Below, piece by piece: positions 1-10,454 of a DNA stretch of 64,000 nt. The notes under the pieces are model-generated. The model saw nothing but the letters and a program-made list of their open reading frames with translations, was not told the DNA's origin and searched no databases. Positions within the stretch are counted from its first letter, which is position 1, and every line of letters starts with the position of its first letter. Source of the stretch: Dermacentor variabilis (taxonomy: Eukaryota; Arthropoda; Arachnida; Ixodida; Ixodidae). Both the position numbers and the translations under genes were made by a program. The stretch spans positions 103,464,122 to 103,528,121 of the forward strand of contig NC_134570.1 of the NCBI RefSeq assembly GCF_050947875.1, read 5' to 3'.

Positions 1-1264
1 AGAAAAAGAAAGGCCCCTGGCATCGCTGCACAAGGAAAATTAATAACGCCTCTTAGGTAGCCTTCTTGTGTACTCTCCTAATCTTTAGTATATGTACTTC
101 CTACGTTTTTTCGGCTTCTGTTTACTTCTCTTTAATATCTTCAAAAAAAAAGAAACAATTTTTTTATTGCTTTACACAACCCAGCACAAGCTGATGGAGA
201 GCGATGCTTCGACGTGGCTATGATATGCGACGATCGACAGAAGACAGCTACTTCGACGCGGCAACGTCCTTATTGCACTTTTGATTAAGTCATAGCTGTG
301 GCTAAAAATAAACGAAACAGCAACCACAAAATCATACCTGCACTTCTCTTTATGAACGGTAATACGCGTATGCGATTTCTGAGAATGGTTGTTCTCATTT
401 TTCATTTTTTGTTCACTGCTGCGCCGCACGATGTGCTCCAGCAATTTCGAGTATGAATAGCCACCAAACTAGCCAATTTCATCGCCCTTTTGTCCTGAAA
501 TTCCCCACGGTACATTTTACATTCTCAATACTTGTTGCATCCAGTTCCTAATTCCAGCAATAACGGTGGTACGGCGGCCTCTGAGCCAACGAGAAAAGGC
601 AAATATAACGAAAAATACGACGAATGGCGGAAAATACGGCCCCTTTGTTTTCTAAATAGGAGCCGGCTGTTAAATGTAACCAAGAAAAAGTGATGCCATC
701 ACCACACCTTTTTAAAAAAGAAGCTCTCTCCTTACGTCTTATCTTATGCGTCCCTCTTAACAAGAGAACAGGAAATATGTTGGGAAACGTTTTTGTGGCT
801 CGGCTAAAGGATCGTTATTACGTAGTTACCCAGCCCCATCAGCCGACTAATAACGCGTGATTGAAATTGTCGTTGCCCGCACGCGAGTCTCCTCTAGCTT
901 TTGCCGGTCTCATAACCAGCACTGCGGGGCCTATTTAGCAGCGCCTAGTCCATTTAACACAAGCTTCTGAAAGCCACAGCGCCATTATATGTCTGCACCA
1001 AAGGTCTATCCGCCATAATAAAGCTGTGTTATATACTTTATGGAATACTCACATAACATGATTATAGCACTCCTGCGTATAGACAACTGACGTAAATATC
1101 ATTTGCCATCATCGTCAACAACAACATATTGATCCCCACCGTATCACTAAAGCAACTCCTGAAGAACCCAAATCCCCCCTGCGTAGGTAGCTTAAGTGAA
1201 CTCAATCCTATACTTCCAAATTACCCAACCAAGAACAGCGGGCTCGTCTTCTCTGGAATAATGA
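1..1264. other. No recognisable gene
   Basis: I see only short open frames with no domain signature and ordinary A/T-rich sequence with a few homopolymer runs. Nothing here matches the repeat families found elsewhere in the window. The right edge is set by the 3' end of the minus-strand LINE that begins at about 1265. Confidence 0.5.
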
Positions 1265-1542
1265 CGTGGTGATGATGAATATAACGTTTTGTGGTGCAAG
1301 GGCCAAGTGTGACCAAAGAGCGCCAGGGCAATGGTAATGAGTTCAAAGTGAAGCGATAAATTACGAACAATAGATATGACAGGGCTGTAAAGGGGCCTCA
1401 AAGACGGTCGCTGTAAAGTGCGTAAGAGCTACATGTAATAAAAATATGGCAATGACTATGAAGCGTGCAAGAGACACGGAAAATACATTGTGAAAGAATT
1501 ACAATGTACTAAAAGTGGTCACAGCCTAAAAATTCCAGAAAG

Positions 1543-1690
1543 CACTACTGCCGTAACAGAGCCCTTGAAGCGCAAGGATCTGAAGGTGTATATTGTACTG
1601 TTGTACAAGGACTTCTCACTACTGCCGTAACAGAGCCCTTGAAGCGCAAGGATCTGAAGGTGTATATTGTACTGTTGTACAAGGACTTCT
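1543..1690. repeat. Perfect 74-bp tandem duplication
   Basis: Positions 1543-1616 and 1617-1690 are identical head-to-tail copies starting CACTACTGCCG and ending AAGGACTTCT. They lie inside the 3' UTR of the old LINE A copy. The surrounding element is heavily mutated, so identity between the two units means a very recent duplication or an assembly error. Confidence 0.95.
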
Positions 1691-2059
1691 ATCACAGCTG
1701 CATCCGCTGTAGAGAGGACGCACTACGAAACTATTGAACTATTAACATACAAGACCACACCGTTCAAGAAACCTAGGACAGTGTTGGTGATAAAAAGAGG
1801 TCTTTTACCAAGAAAAGTAGCAGGGTGGAGAGGGAGGCGGGCGGTGGGCGGTATGCCAGAGGAAAATGTTTCCTTCTTTTCCTTTCGGCTTAACGACACT
1901 CCACGAGGACATGGAGGACGGTGAGCCTCTCATCAGATTTACCACAGGTTGAAGGTTCATTGCAAGTCAATAGAATATTGTGAGTACCATAGGTGAGCCC
2001 TATTCTGAGTCGACAGGAGAGGACATCAGTTCTTAGTGCTTTTGTAACTGAGGGTCAGA

Positions 2060-3121
2060 AACCTCACTTTTGCTTAATCAAGTGGAGCTCATTAATTTTT
2101 CAGTGTCCCACAAGCGTCGCCAGTGGCTTCGCAGTTTCGTTCGCAAAAAATGCTAGAGATCTGTGGTAGGAATAGCAGTGGTAGGATTAATAGCTTGGGG
2201 CGTAATTGATGTGGCCATTTGGCCTGCCATCACGTTACCCTCGAGGCATCTGTGGCCATGAACCATGCATTTTGTCACATGTCTACTAGATGAATAAATA
2301 TTGCAGAAGTACGAGTAAAGCTCCATTAAAACAGGATTTTGATGTTTCCTTAAGGAGATTAGTACTTTTACACTACTTGAGTCCGTGAACATTATTGCAT
2401 TTGTAGTTTTAATTTCTTAAGGTATTTATGCGCAGGCAGTACTGCATAGGCTTCTGCAGTAAAGATGCTTGTATGGGGGTTCAACACACCTGATTCAGAG
2501 AAAGAGGGACCAACAGCCGCTTAAGACACGCCAGCATGCGATTTTTATGCATCGGTGTAGAATTCAGAACAAGAATACCTCGATTGGAGCTCACGGAAAT
2601 GAATTTGAATTTCGAGCTCTGGTGCATATTTTGTAACTCTCACAAAGCCTATATCACATTCTATCACCTGCCACTCCCAAGGCGGAAACTGGAGGCATTA
2701 TGCGATATTCGAAGAGAGGAGCATTCATTTCAAAGCTAAGCTCCCTCACACGTAGGGAGAAAGGCTGTCTTACAGAGGATCGATTATGGAAAAGTTCAGC
2801 GCACGTCGAATCGTTAACTGTTTTAAAAGACGGATGCTCAAGACTAGAGTGCACTTTGAGGAAATGTGAAGCTGATGTCTGATCTCTACAAATGGAGTGA
2901 CTACTGGTTCGATTCTACATGTGGGCTTGCAACGGGGCTTGTCCGATAGGTGCCTTTGGCCCGGCGGGTACCCACATGGTGGACGGCATCCAGCAACTTT
3001 AGGACCCTCGCGTCGGCAGAGTTTCATACTTCGGCACCATGGTCTAACCGTGATTTAATGAGGCTCTTGCAAAGGCTCATTATGCTTTGTCTGATAATAT
3101 TTTCACTAAGTTGATTGTTTG
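2060..3121 (-). pseudogene. LINE ORF2 C-terminal half with RNase H remnant (element A)
   Basis: This is the coding part of the fragment described as LINE A, 3' third. Open stretches at 2770-3027, 2654-2854 and 2153-2392 cover in order the post-RT linker, a region with SLRVRELSFEMNAPLFE, and RNase H. In the last catalytic block GQMA replaces the usual ADxxA, so one acidic residue is lost. The function once was strand transfer and template degradation during target-primed reverse transcription. Multiple stops and frame changes make it non-functional. Confidence 0.75.
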
Positions 3122-3136
3122 TAGACATTTCGTTTT
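3122..3136. repeat. Candidate degenerate target-site duplication, 3' side of element B
   Basis: TAGACATTTCGTTTT here and TGGGCACTTCTTTCT at 4945-4959 match at 10 of 15 positions, and four of the five differences are transitions. They flank element B exactly at its (GA)n tail and its 5' side. The match is weak alone; the continuity of the LINE A protein across the two sites is the better evidence. Confidence 0.45.
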
Positions 3137-4944
3137 GAGAGAGAGAGAGATAATTTAATTGAAAGAAGGCAGAGAGGTTGGCGTCAACTAAGGCACTCTA
3201 GCCTGCTCTCTGCAGAGGGGAGGGGGAACGGGGACATAAAGGTATGGTGAGGGATGGTGATGACATAGCAAGAGGGATGCGCAAAGGTGAAAGCAAGTTC
3301 AACACTCTGATGATAAACATTCACAAATGTCATCCATGAAGCCACTATCAGGTTTCGTATCAAGTCTGTAGTCACCAATTCAAGTAAACTTAAAAATAAA
3401 GGCGCTAGGACGAAGCTGGTGTGTGGGCCTCCCCTGCGTGCACAGCACAAGCGCCAAACAAAAGCTTTAGAGCACATAAATAGCTGCGATAAGCGCCTCC
3501 AGCACGGCGAGCACTCGTAGGGCACTTTTAGCAGCCGGATTCTTCAGACCACCGAGAATCACGCGCATTGATTCTACCAGGTGCTTCAGCATTTTTTGTA
3601 CACTCTCCTTATCATTGTGTTCATCTCATTGATTGCCCGTAGTGTCACCGGTTTCATTGGCCCTATATTTCTTGTATTCATGGCGCAGGGTACCACTAGG
3701 GCCCGCTGGCATGGCCGTGGCCCTAGTGGGCAGCAAAGGCCATTCCCATTCCGTGTCTGTATGAGCCGGTGGAGGTGAACGTTTGCCGTGTTCCCTCGTC
3801 GACCTTGAATTATCAGTAGACGCCGTTACCGTCCTCGATGCACGCACAGGCAGAGGTGGTCGTGGTACCTGTGCCACGCTAGGTAGTTCTCCTGAAATGG
3901 TTTTGTGATGCCTCCGTCGCGAGCGTTGGTCACTTTGGCGAACAGATTAAGCAGCCTCTTTACGTGAGCATTGGTCTCTTGCCATCTTTCGAAGAATACG
4001 AACCTCTTGTTTCATCTTCGGGCATACCTTCGAACACGCTTCGTGAGCAAGTACAGTTGGGAGGTTTAAACGAGGACGCCTCGCAGTCGGTGGTATCATG
4101 CTCTCCGCCGAAACGCGAGCAGGTGGCGTTGCTTCTACAAACAGCGCTCACGTGTCCTATATTTTGACATTTCCTGCACTGAATAAGCCTCGGAACGAAT
4201 GGTCATACTCGGTGTATCACGTAGCCCACTTTGACAGACGCTCGTAATGTAGAAGAAGCAAATATTAACTTGATACATCGGGAGTGCCCTAAGCGGTGAA
4301 TCTCAAGAATGCGCACCGATGACCTCAAAGACTCTTGAGGTCCGCATGCTTGATTTCAAGCTCCACGTCGGAAATCGCTCCAGTTGTTGTCTCCTTCCCG
4401 TAAGTAATAAAGGAGCGGACGGGGATTGCGCTTAACTGTGGAATGGTCTTTACCTTTACAAGTATTGCGGAATTTTTCACATCTATTCTCATGGTGTTCT
4501 TGCGAGCGCTGATCCTGATCTCGTTAATTTGCCCAGGGGCCACCCTTTTAATATGTTCGGTTAGAAACTGCCTGCTGAGGGAGTTCATGCTGTGTGACGT
4601 CGATAGCGGCACATAAGAAACCATGAAGGAATCCTGCTTACTCTGATTCGATGAAGTCGCCTCAGTCGACATACGGCGCATCTTCTTCATACGGCGGCCC
4701 ATCACTACGGCGTACTCGCTATCAGGGTCCATGGCTTCTGGCGTTGAGCTCTCCCAGGAATCGAGCTGGTCCGAGCTTCCAAAGGCACGTCGTCCAAAAA
4801 TGAGCGATGAAGTAGACGACTGACCTTGTTGAGGTGGTCGTGGGAACATCTTCTTGCTCATCCTTGATGAAATGACTCTCACGAAAATGGCAAGAACGTA
4901 AAAAAAATGCATAACAGCGAGAGGCCCAGAGCACTAGTGAGCTC
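3137..4944 (-). mobile_element. LINE derivative B: ORF1 joined directly to a LINE 3' UTR, no ORF2
   Basis: Read on the minus strand, this unit has a short leader, an ORF1 of the tick LINE gag type (4912 to about 3560), then directly a 3' UTR with CCCTCCCCTCTGCAGAG and a (CT)n tail at 3150-3137. No endonuclease or RT sequence lies between ORF1 and the UTR. The same UTR style (C/T-rich, GTAGCxxACC block, CTCTCT tail) is found at 49925-50130 and 59080-59200. It sits inside LINE A. Either it is an internally deleted LINE copy or a non-autonomous derivative mobilised by an intact relative. Confidence 0.75.
3560..4912 (-). pseudogene. LINE ORF1 (gag-like, zinc knuckles), element B
   Basis: ORF1 proteins bind element RNA and act as chaperones in the RNP. 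The frame opens near 4859 with MSKKMFPRPPQQGQ, then a conserved block VAPGQINEIRISARKN that parallels VAPNQIEDVRVNTRKN of element C. After a frame change near 4325 it continues with IHRLGHSRCIKLIF and a CCHC knuckle CRKCQNIGHVSAVC near 4140-4180, then a second Cys/His cluster (3960-4150), a Pro-rich stretch (3626-3877) and a C-terminal helix-like block (MLKHLVESMRVILGGLKNP) near 3540-3600. An internal TGA and frameshifts make it a pseudogene. Confidence 0.75.
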
Positions 4945-4959
4945 TGGGCACTTCTTTCT
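4945..4959. repeat. Candidate degenerate target-site duplication, 5' side of element B
   Basis: Partner of 3122-3136. The LINE A frame reads KYRKKC up to this point and resumes CLQTINLVKILSD just beyond the other copy, as expected if B jumped into this codon neighbourhood. Confidence 0.45.
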
Positions 4960-6590
4960 ATATTTTATGTGTGGATTGAGAGTAAGCTTAGAGTCAAGTA
5001 TCATACCTAGAAATTTGTGCTCTTGGTTGACAGTTATTTGTTGTCCGCGCAGTTCCACGCAAGGGTCTGGAACCAGGCCTCTATTTCCTGTAAAAAGAAC
5101 ACTGCAGTTCTTGGAGTGGTTGACCTTAAATTCATTTTGGTCTGCCGACTTAGACACCTTGTTCAAGCCCTGCCGTACTTGTCTCTCGCACACCGCGATG
5201 TTACAGGAATTAAATCCTACTTGAATATCATCTATGTAGATGGAATAAAAATTGGCCGGTGGCAATGAAGCACGAAGTGTGGTCATCTTAAGTATAAAAA
5301 GTGCGTAGCTGAGCACGATTCCCTGAAGTATATCAGTTTTCTATATAAATGAGCGTGACAATACGTTGCTGATTTTGACGCGGAACGTACGACTGGACAA
5401 ATAGCTTTCTATTAGGCTTAGCATATTTCATTTAATTTCAATTTATTACCTTAAAGACCCACGAGGGGTATTACATAAGGGGTGGCTACATATATTTTGG
5501 TGTGCAAGTGTTACCACAACAAAACATGACTGGCAATATTATTCGCAAAGTTGGATGAGCACGCCTAGGCTGCGATGTCGTTGGATAAGTTGACATGGAT
5601 CCTCATTCCCAGCAAGTCTTTCAAAATTTCGTTGCGCCAAGTTGTGTCACACACCTTCTCCATATCGATGAACATGGATAAGAAAAGCTGTTTGTGTACA
5701 TATGCGTCATGGATGCTTCCTTTAACGCGCACAAGATGATCGGTGGTTGACCGCCTTTCTCTGAAGCCACACTCATAGGGATCAAGCATTTTGTTCATTT
5801 CAAGGAAATGTATGAGTAGCCCATTCATCATTTTCTCAAACAACTTACAAAGGCAACTCGTGAGGGCTATCGGGCGGTAGCTCGACGCCGACGAAGGACC
5901 TTTACCTTGTTCCAAAACGGGGACCCCAATCGCTTCTTTCCATGCGGGTGGAAGATAACTGGTAGCCAAAACAGAGTTGAAAAGGGCAAGTGGTTTCAGT
6001 TGTGTATCAGTCTGCACGTTCTTAGTCATGCCATGCATATCTATCAGGTCCCGGTGCAGAGCTCTTGCATGCGATCAAGGCAGCTCTCAGCTCGGCAGTA
6101 CTGAAAGGACGGTTATATGGTGCGTTTTGTGGGTATTCACGCTCAAATGCCTTACATTCTTCTATTTGTCAGTACTTCATCAAGCATTTTGAGCGGTGGA
6201 TTGAGCTTCAAACACGCTCAGAGGGCTCCCTTGGGGAGTCTGCCTGCTCTTGTAACGTGTTCTCTTGGTCGTTCACCAGAGGCAACGGTTTCGCTGCCCT
6301 TTTAGCCTTCTTAGGCCATTCCAAACTTTCGCCTTCAGCGTGTATGAACCTGAAAGGAATCTCGTCCAGCTTTCTCTCTTTCCCTGACGTCGTTTCCGCC
6401 TTCCTTGCGACTTGATGTGTTTAAACTCAATAAGATTTTCTGTATTCGGCGATCTACGCAATTTCCCCCATTCTTTATTCTGCCTTTCTCGCGCATCTCT
6501 AGTCTTCATTTCACCAAGGAACACGTCTTTTCAGTGAGCCACCATTTTTTTTTGCGGGATAAACTTTTCAGCAGCATCAATAATAAAAGC
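4960..6590 (-). pseudogene. Reverse transcriptase of LINE A (interrupted)
   Basis: The N-terminal RT part at 6038-5565 has SSYRPIALTSCLCKLFEKMM, the block DPYECGFRERRSTTDHLV and FIDMEKVCDT. In the last, the first catalytic Asp is kept, but the usual AFD reads VCD. After a roughly 130-bp foreign insert it resumes near 5425 with LIESYLSSRTF and then the palm at 5316-4960 with YIDDIQVGF (the catalytic Asp pair), KNCSVLFTGNRGL and FLGMILDSKLTLNPHIKY. The linker upstream (6590-6280) still shows RQNKEWGKLRRSPNTENL, typical of these LINEs. It is not functional. Confidence 0.8.
5430..5562 (-). mobile_element. CR1-like LINE 3' end nested in LINE A
   Basis: The minus strand reads CCACCCCTTATGTAATACCC, then GTGGGTCTTTAAGGTAATAAA and an ATTAAATGAAAT tail. 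I recognise this as the 3' terminal type of tick CR1/L2-like LINEs. It falls between two halves of the LINE A RT that otherwise join (GMRI... and ...NMLSLIESYLSS), so it is an insertion. Flanks share only about AGCCTA, so a target duplication is uncertain. Confidence 0.45.
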
Positions 6591-6604
6591 GGTAAAATAT
6601 GCGA

Positions 6605-6811
6605 CAGCATCATCATCATCTTCCTGGCTAGGCCCACTGCAGGGCAAAGGTCTCTCCCATACTTCTCCAACTACCCCGGTCATCGTGCTAACTGTGGCCA
6701 TGTTGTCCCTGCAAGCTTCTTAATCTCATCCGCCCACCTAACTTTCTGCGGCCCCCTGCTACACTTCCCTTGTTTTGGAATCCAGTCCGTAAACCTTAAT
6801 GGCCATCGGTT
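6605..6811 (-). mobile_element. RTE-type LINE 3' end nested in LINE A endonuclease
   Basis: The + strand begins with CATCATCATCATC and continues with CTGCAGGGCAAAGGTCTCTC and TCATCCGCCCACCTAACTTT. I recognise this from memory as the very common arthropod RTE 3' UTR, oriented minus with its (ATG)n tail at 6609. It splits the LINE A frame between HFSPYFINN and AYFTAFIIDAA, so it is a 5'-truncated insertion of about 200 bp. Confidence 0.65.
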
Positions 6812-7574
6812 TATTGTTTATAAAATAGGGTGAGAAATGAGTTGATTCTTTAAAATTCTCCCAGTCAGCTGATGCTCCTTTCCATCGACGTATATTGGGA
6901 GGGTTGTCATGCCGCGTTATTAAGTTTGACGTTACAGGGAAGTGGTCACTTCCAAAAGGATTGTTGACGACATTCCATTCCAGGTCAGGCAGGAGGGAGC
7001 CATATCCAATCGCTAGATCTACCAATGAATATGAATTGTACTGCACGTTGTAATAGGGTGGGCTCTTTCTTAATAAAGGGGCACGCACCAGGGGACAAAA
7101 GAAAGTTTTCTATTAGCCAGCCTCTCGTATAGCGACGGGATTCTCCCCACATGGTGTTGTTGTGAGCGTTGAAGTGACGAACGAGTATGTAGATTTCTGG
7201 CAGCTGATCTATGAGGTCATAGTTATCTGCTTTTCGAAGCTGATAAGTAGGTGGTGTCTATATGGAACGGACACAAATAATATCATTAAAAAGAACTGCA
7301 CGCATTGATGCTGCTTCAAGAGGTGTCAGAAGGGCTGCATGTTACAGGCTACAGACTTGTCTGCGACAATGGCTGCACCTTTGGATGAGACATGAGCCTC
7401 GTCACGGTCCTTTCGGGAGATGGCGTATTGCAGAAGAAAACATTTGTGAGTTGAGTTTAAATGTGTCTTTTCAACACAGAGTAAATTTGGATTATGTTTA
7501 TGCAGCAGTTCTTTAACATCATCGAGATTGTAGAGGGGACGTCTCACATTCCTATATAACATTTGTGTAACCAT
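6812..7574 (-). pseudogene. APE-like endonuclease domain of LINE A
   Basis: The endonuclease nicks target DNA for target-primed reverse transcription. The N-terminal part at 7574-7326 has RNVRRPLYNLDDVKELL, then LCVEKTHL, where the catalytic Glu motif QETH has become EKTH. The C-terminal part at 7088-6812 has SLVDLAIGYGSLL and NPFGSDHFPV with the SDH motif. The middle, including GDFN, is decayed by stops and shifts. It lies between ORF1 and the RT in the standard LINE order. Confidence 0.75.
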
Positions 7575-7599
7575 AATGATGGTATTTATTGCTGTGTGT

Positions 7600-8403
7600 T
7601 TAAGAGCGGAAAACTATGTCAGCCCACCGGGTCCTTTCCAGGCCCCGTGATGCGGATTTTCGCTTTCTTGGTGCCCTCCAGGGAGCTGCACCGATCATTC
7701 GGCATCTGGGATTCCGATACAGTTGGTGTATTCATAAACTCGATCGAGGCGCTGGATGCCGCCACTCGCGGAGTGCTCGCGGGTGTTTTAAGCTTCTCTG
7801 ATCGAGCAGAGGGGTTCGAATTCATAGGCACGATGGCCTGCTGGCTTTTCTTCGTGGGTGGCGGAGCAGCATAGGCTGGAGGATGGACAAGACCTGGAGT
7901 ATGCTGGGTGCCCCATGTCGCAGTTTGCGCAGTGAGGCATCTCATCGCAGTTGGCAGCAGGGTGTTTGTGAGAAGCACACTTTGCACAGGCGACGCGACC
8001 TCGGCAGCTGTGAAAGCCGTGGCCGAATCGTTGGCATTTTAAGCATGCAGCGGCCTGGGTTAGGTATGTATGGACGAATATGGATTTTCATACAGCCTGT
8101 TTCGATGTATTTTGGTAGAGTGCTGGTGGAGAAAGTCAAGATGAGGTGTTTGGTTGGGATTTCACTGTCATCTCGTCGGATCCTAATACGTCGGACGTGC
8201 GTAACGTGTTGTTCCTTCCATCCCTCGAGGAGCTCAGCCTCAGTTAAATGTATGGGGTCTTGTTCGGATATTACTCCTCATGAGCTGTTCAGAAAACGGT
8301 GCGGGCTTACCGTGATTACAGTGTTTCCAAGTTCCACAAGTTCAGACAATTTCTGATGCTGATGTTTGTCACGGACTTCCAGCAAGACATCACCGCTAGT
8401 CAT
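7600..8403 (-). pseudogene. LINE ORF1 (element A)
   Basis: The start ATG at 8403-8401 opens MTSGDVLLEVRDKHQHQ. It continues past a stop near 8280 with LTEAELLEGWKEQHVTHVRR, IPTKHLILTF, IRPYIPNPGRC and a CCHC knuckle series (near 8050-7900), still partly readable as CAKCASHKH and CANCDMGHPA with shifts. The rest is a Pro/Ser-rich tail ending at 7619. It is a gag-like RNA-binding protein of a different subtype from B and C. It is dead. Confidence 0.7.
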
Positions 8404-8589
8404 TTACCTAGATTTGCAGCAAGATATTTCGCAACTACAAATGGTAACATTGTTCGTGTAGTCTTTTCAGGAATTTGACAGTGAACGACATTGTACATTG
8501 GGTAGCCCTCCTGAATTGCATGAAAAGGCTTAGAGAGTCATTGGTGCCCCCTCTTTTCGTAAGAGGGCGAGAATGTAATGGGGGAAAAA

Positions 8590-9090
8590 AGCTTAAGGCC
8601 ATAAAAAAATTCATTTATTTTGGCAGTTATGCCAGCCGCCCACCACCGAGCCCAACATGGGGACGCTACGATATCCCAAGGAATCGCAGACGCCAGCTGT
8701 GCATAGCGACTATAACCGAATATACCGAAGGTAGGACAATCTACACCTTGCTGCCCGTAAAATTGGAAGTGAGGGGAAGCCAGGAGACGACAGGAAAGAT
8801 GGAAAGTGAGAGAAAGACAAGGCTTAGAGGGAGAGAGAGACAGACTAGCGATATCCCCCGGGTGGGTCAGTCAGAGGGTGCCGTCTACGTGAAGCAGAGG
8901 CCAAAAGAGTGCGTTGCCTCTGTCGAGGAGCCTTAAAGGTCCTAACACTGAGCATCGGCTCAACCCCCAGGATCCCCTTTTCCCGAAACATGGCTAAGCC
9001 ACGCACGGTTAAACGCGGAATGGTCCAACCATCATGCGCTCGGGTATGTGGTGCCGCAACACACCGAACGCCTGCTCACGCAGATGCCAT
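8590..9090. repeat. Unclassified interspersed-repeat-like block
   Basis: A purine-rich stretch (GGAAAGATGGAAAGTGAGAG, GGGAGAGAGAGACAGAC) is followed by CAGCATCGGCTCAACCCCCA and CTAAGCCACGCACGGTTAAA. The second half resembles a common tick interspersed repeat that I remember but cannot classify. No coding domain is visible. It abuts the 5' side of LINE A and might be its 5' region or an older neighbour. Confidence 0.35.
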
Positions 9091-10379
9091 GAGGAAAATA
9101 ACGACGTGTTATATTATTTTTTGATAAGGCAGCAAACATATAGACCGCGGAGCAAAGAACGAAATAGAAGAGGCCTTTTCGTCACGTCTTTGAAGCTGGA
9201 AATGCAGCCATGTTCGTGTGCCATCTGCCATTGCGCCTCTAATCAGCTCGCCGGAGCAGATGGGCGCGACATTTTAACTTACATTGCCACAAGAAGCCGG
9301 AAGTGTGTGCTTCGGACGCGAGTCAGAACAGAGCCTACAAAAACTTCTGTAACAGGTTTACTGAAGCAGACGCGTTCCTGTGCTTTTCCGTGGCACGTTG
9401 AAGACGATGACGAAGGCCCACACCATCATTACTTGAGTGTGTCTGTTGCTTACTGACAACTCACTCTCACAGACCCAAAACACAACTTACAAGCTCACAG
9501 ACCACGCTCCAAAATCAGGCTCTCTCGCGAACATAATGCACTGCGAGGAAGACACGGGCCGAAAAAACTTACCTAACTTTTCAGAGGCCTACAGCACCAG
9601 CAAGAGCTTCAGGAGCGTGGTGGCTATGGCAATGTTGACATTTGGGGCACCGGTCCCCGTGATCTTTTGCGAAAAACAATACGTTACTGCCGCCACACTT
9701 TCTTCAATACGTCCGTGCTGGCTGGGGCCTCTCCTACGCTTTCCTTCCTCCATGACATAGACCCTTTCGTGGTGATCCCGCGGGCGCCGCCATCTTTAGT
9801 CACGTGGTGACGCATACATCGCTTTTCTCAGCTGCCTCCGTTACCTCCGTGCTTACAATGGATGTGCATGACGCTGGTGCGGCTTAGTATACACCAGTGT
9901 CGGCGGATATCGTGGGTGGTGACTGGGTGATTGGCACGAAGCTTTGACCACAGCTTCACAGGATATATAAGGACTCTCTAAGCTCATTCCTCCTTGTCCA
10001 AAGGTTCGAGCAGTGTATACAGCGCTAGTATTAAAAGCGGCGCTAGGAATATAACCACGCCGTCTGAACTTTCCGCTTACGAATTAAATCTGAATCAGTA
10101 TGTTTTGCTCTTCTTTGTTTGGCTGGCAAACACTTTCCAGCAGCGCCTGGTCATGCGTCGGACTCAGTAAAGTTCCTCCAATGGCGACTGAGGGCTGGAG
10201 TTTGATTATTGTATACAAATAGGAGGTTGCGGCCAAGGATGGCACCAGCGTGACCAATCCTGCTGTGGTGAGGGAGTGCGTAACCGGTTCTGGTCACCGG
10301 ATCAGGCAATACTCCAGGTCTGTTTATGCAATCTTATCAACACGCGGATCTTGTTTTTTAATCCGGTGGAAGCTTGCGC
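9091..10379. other. No gene; possible LTR-like stretch near 9961-10190
   Basis: No protein domain can be read on either strand. From 9961 there is GGATATATAAGGACTC (TATA-like), later GAATTAAATCTGAATCAG, and near 10179 CCAATGGCGACTGAGG, which loosely resembles a Gypsy-type primer-binding site after an LTR. I could not find a matching second LTR, so this is only a suggestion of a solo LTR or LTR fragment. Confidence 0.3.
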
Positions 10380-10454
10380 GGCACCGGGATTTGAACCATG
10401 GTCCTCTTGCACGCGAGGCGGATGCTCTACCTCTAGGCTACCGCGGCAGCTCTT
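10378..10454 (-). tRNA. tRNA-Ala-like sequence (probable pseudogene or SINE head)
   Basis: The minus strand reads GCCGCGGTAGCCTAGAGGT (acceptor plus A-box TAGCCTAGAGG), an anticodon region aligned to CGC, then the B-box GGTTCAAATCC and CCGGTGCCGCG. The acceptor and T arms look tRNA-like, but the anticodon stem is poorly paired. It abuts the start of the RTE element, so it is more likely a SINE head or part of a composite element than a working tRNA gene. Confidence 0.45.

Larger units (their letters stand above)
1265..3121 (-). mobile_element. LINE element A, 3' third (RNase H, C-terminus, 3' UTR)
   Basis: This is the downstream third of an I-group non-LTR retrotransposon read on the minus strand. 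From about 3100 to 2400 it encodes the RT thumb/linker with SLIKSRLDHGAEV and LDAVHHVGTRRAKGTYRTSP. From about 2395 to 2150 it encodes an RNase H remnant: TDSSSVKVL holds one catalytic Asp, and VHGHRCLEGNVMAGQMA stands where PGHxGxxGNxxAD is expected. A C-terminal region with CRLRIG and LTVLHVLVECR follows near 2040-1870. The remainder is 3' UTR. Several stops and frameshifts show it is dead. Its upstream end at 3121 continues the reading of the RT fragment at 4960-6038, so both are read here as one element split by element B. Confidence 0.8.
4960..8403 (-). mobile_element. LINE element A, 5' two-thirds (ORF1, endonuclease, RT)
   Basis: On the minus strand this gives ORF1 (8403-7600), an APE-type endonuclease (7574-6812), a linker and the RT fingers/palm (about 6590-4960). 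Two foreign pieces interrupt it: an RTE 3' end at 6605-6811 and a CR1-like 3' end at about 5430-5562. Downstream it is cut by element B and continues at 3121-1265. Total original length would be about 5 kb. Many frameshifts mark it as the oldest element in this nest. RNase H places it in the I group rather than CR1 or RTE. Confidence 0.8.
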
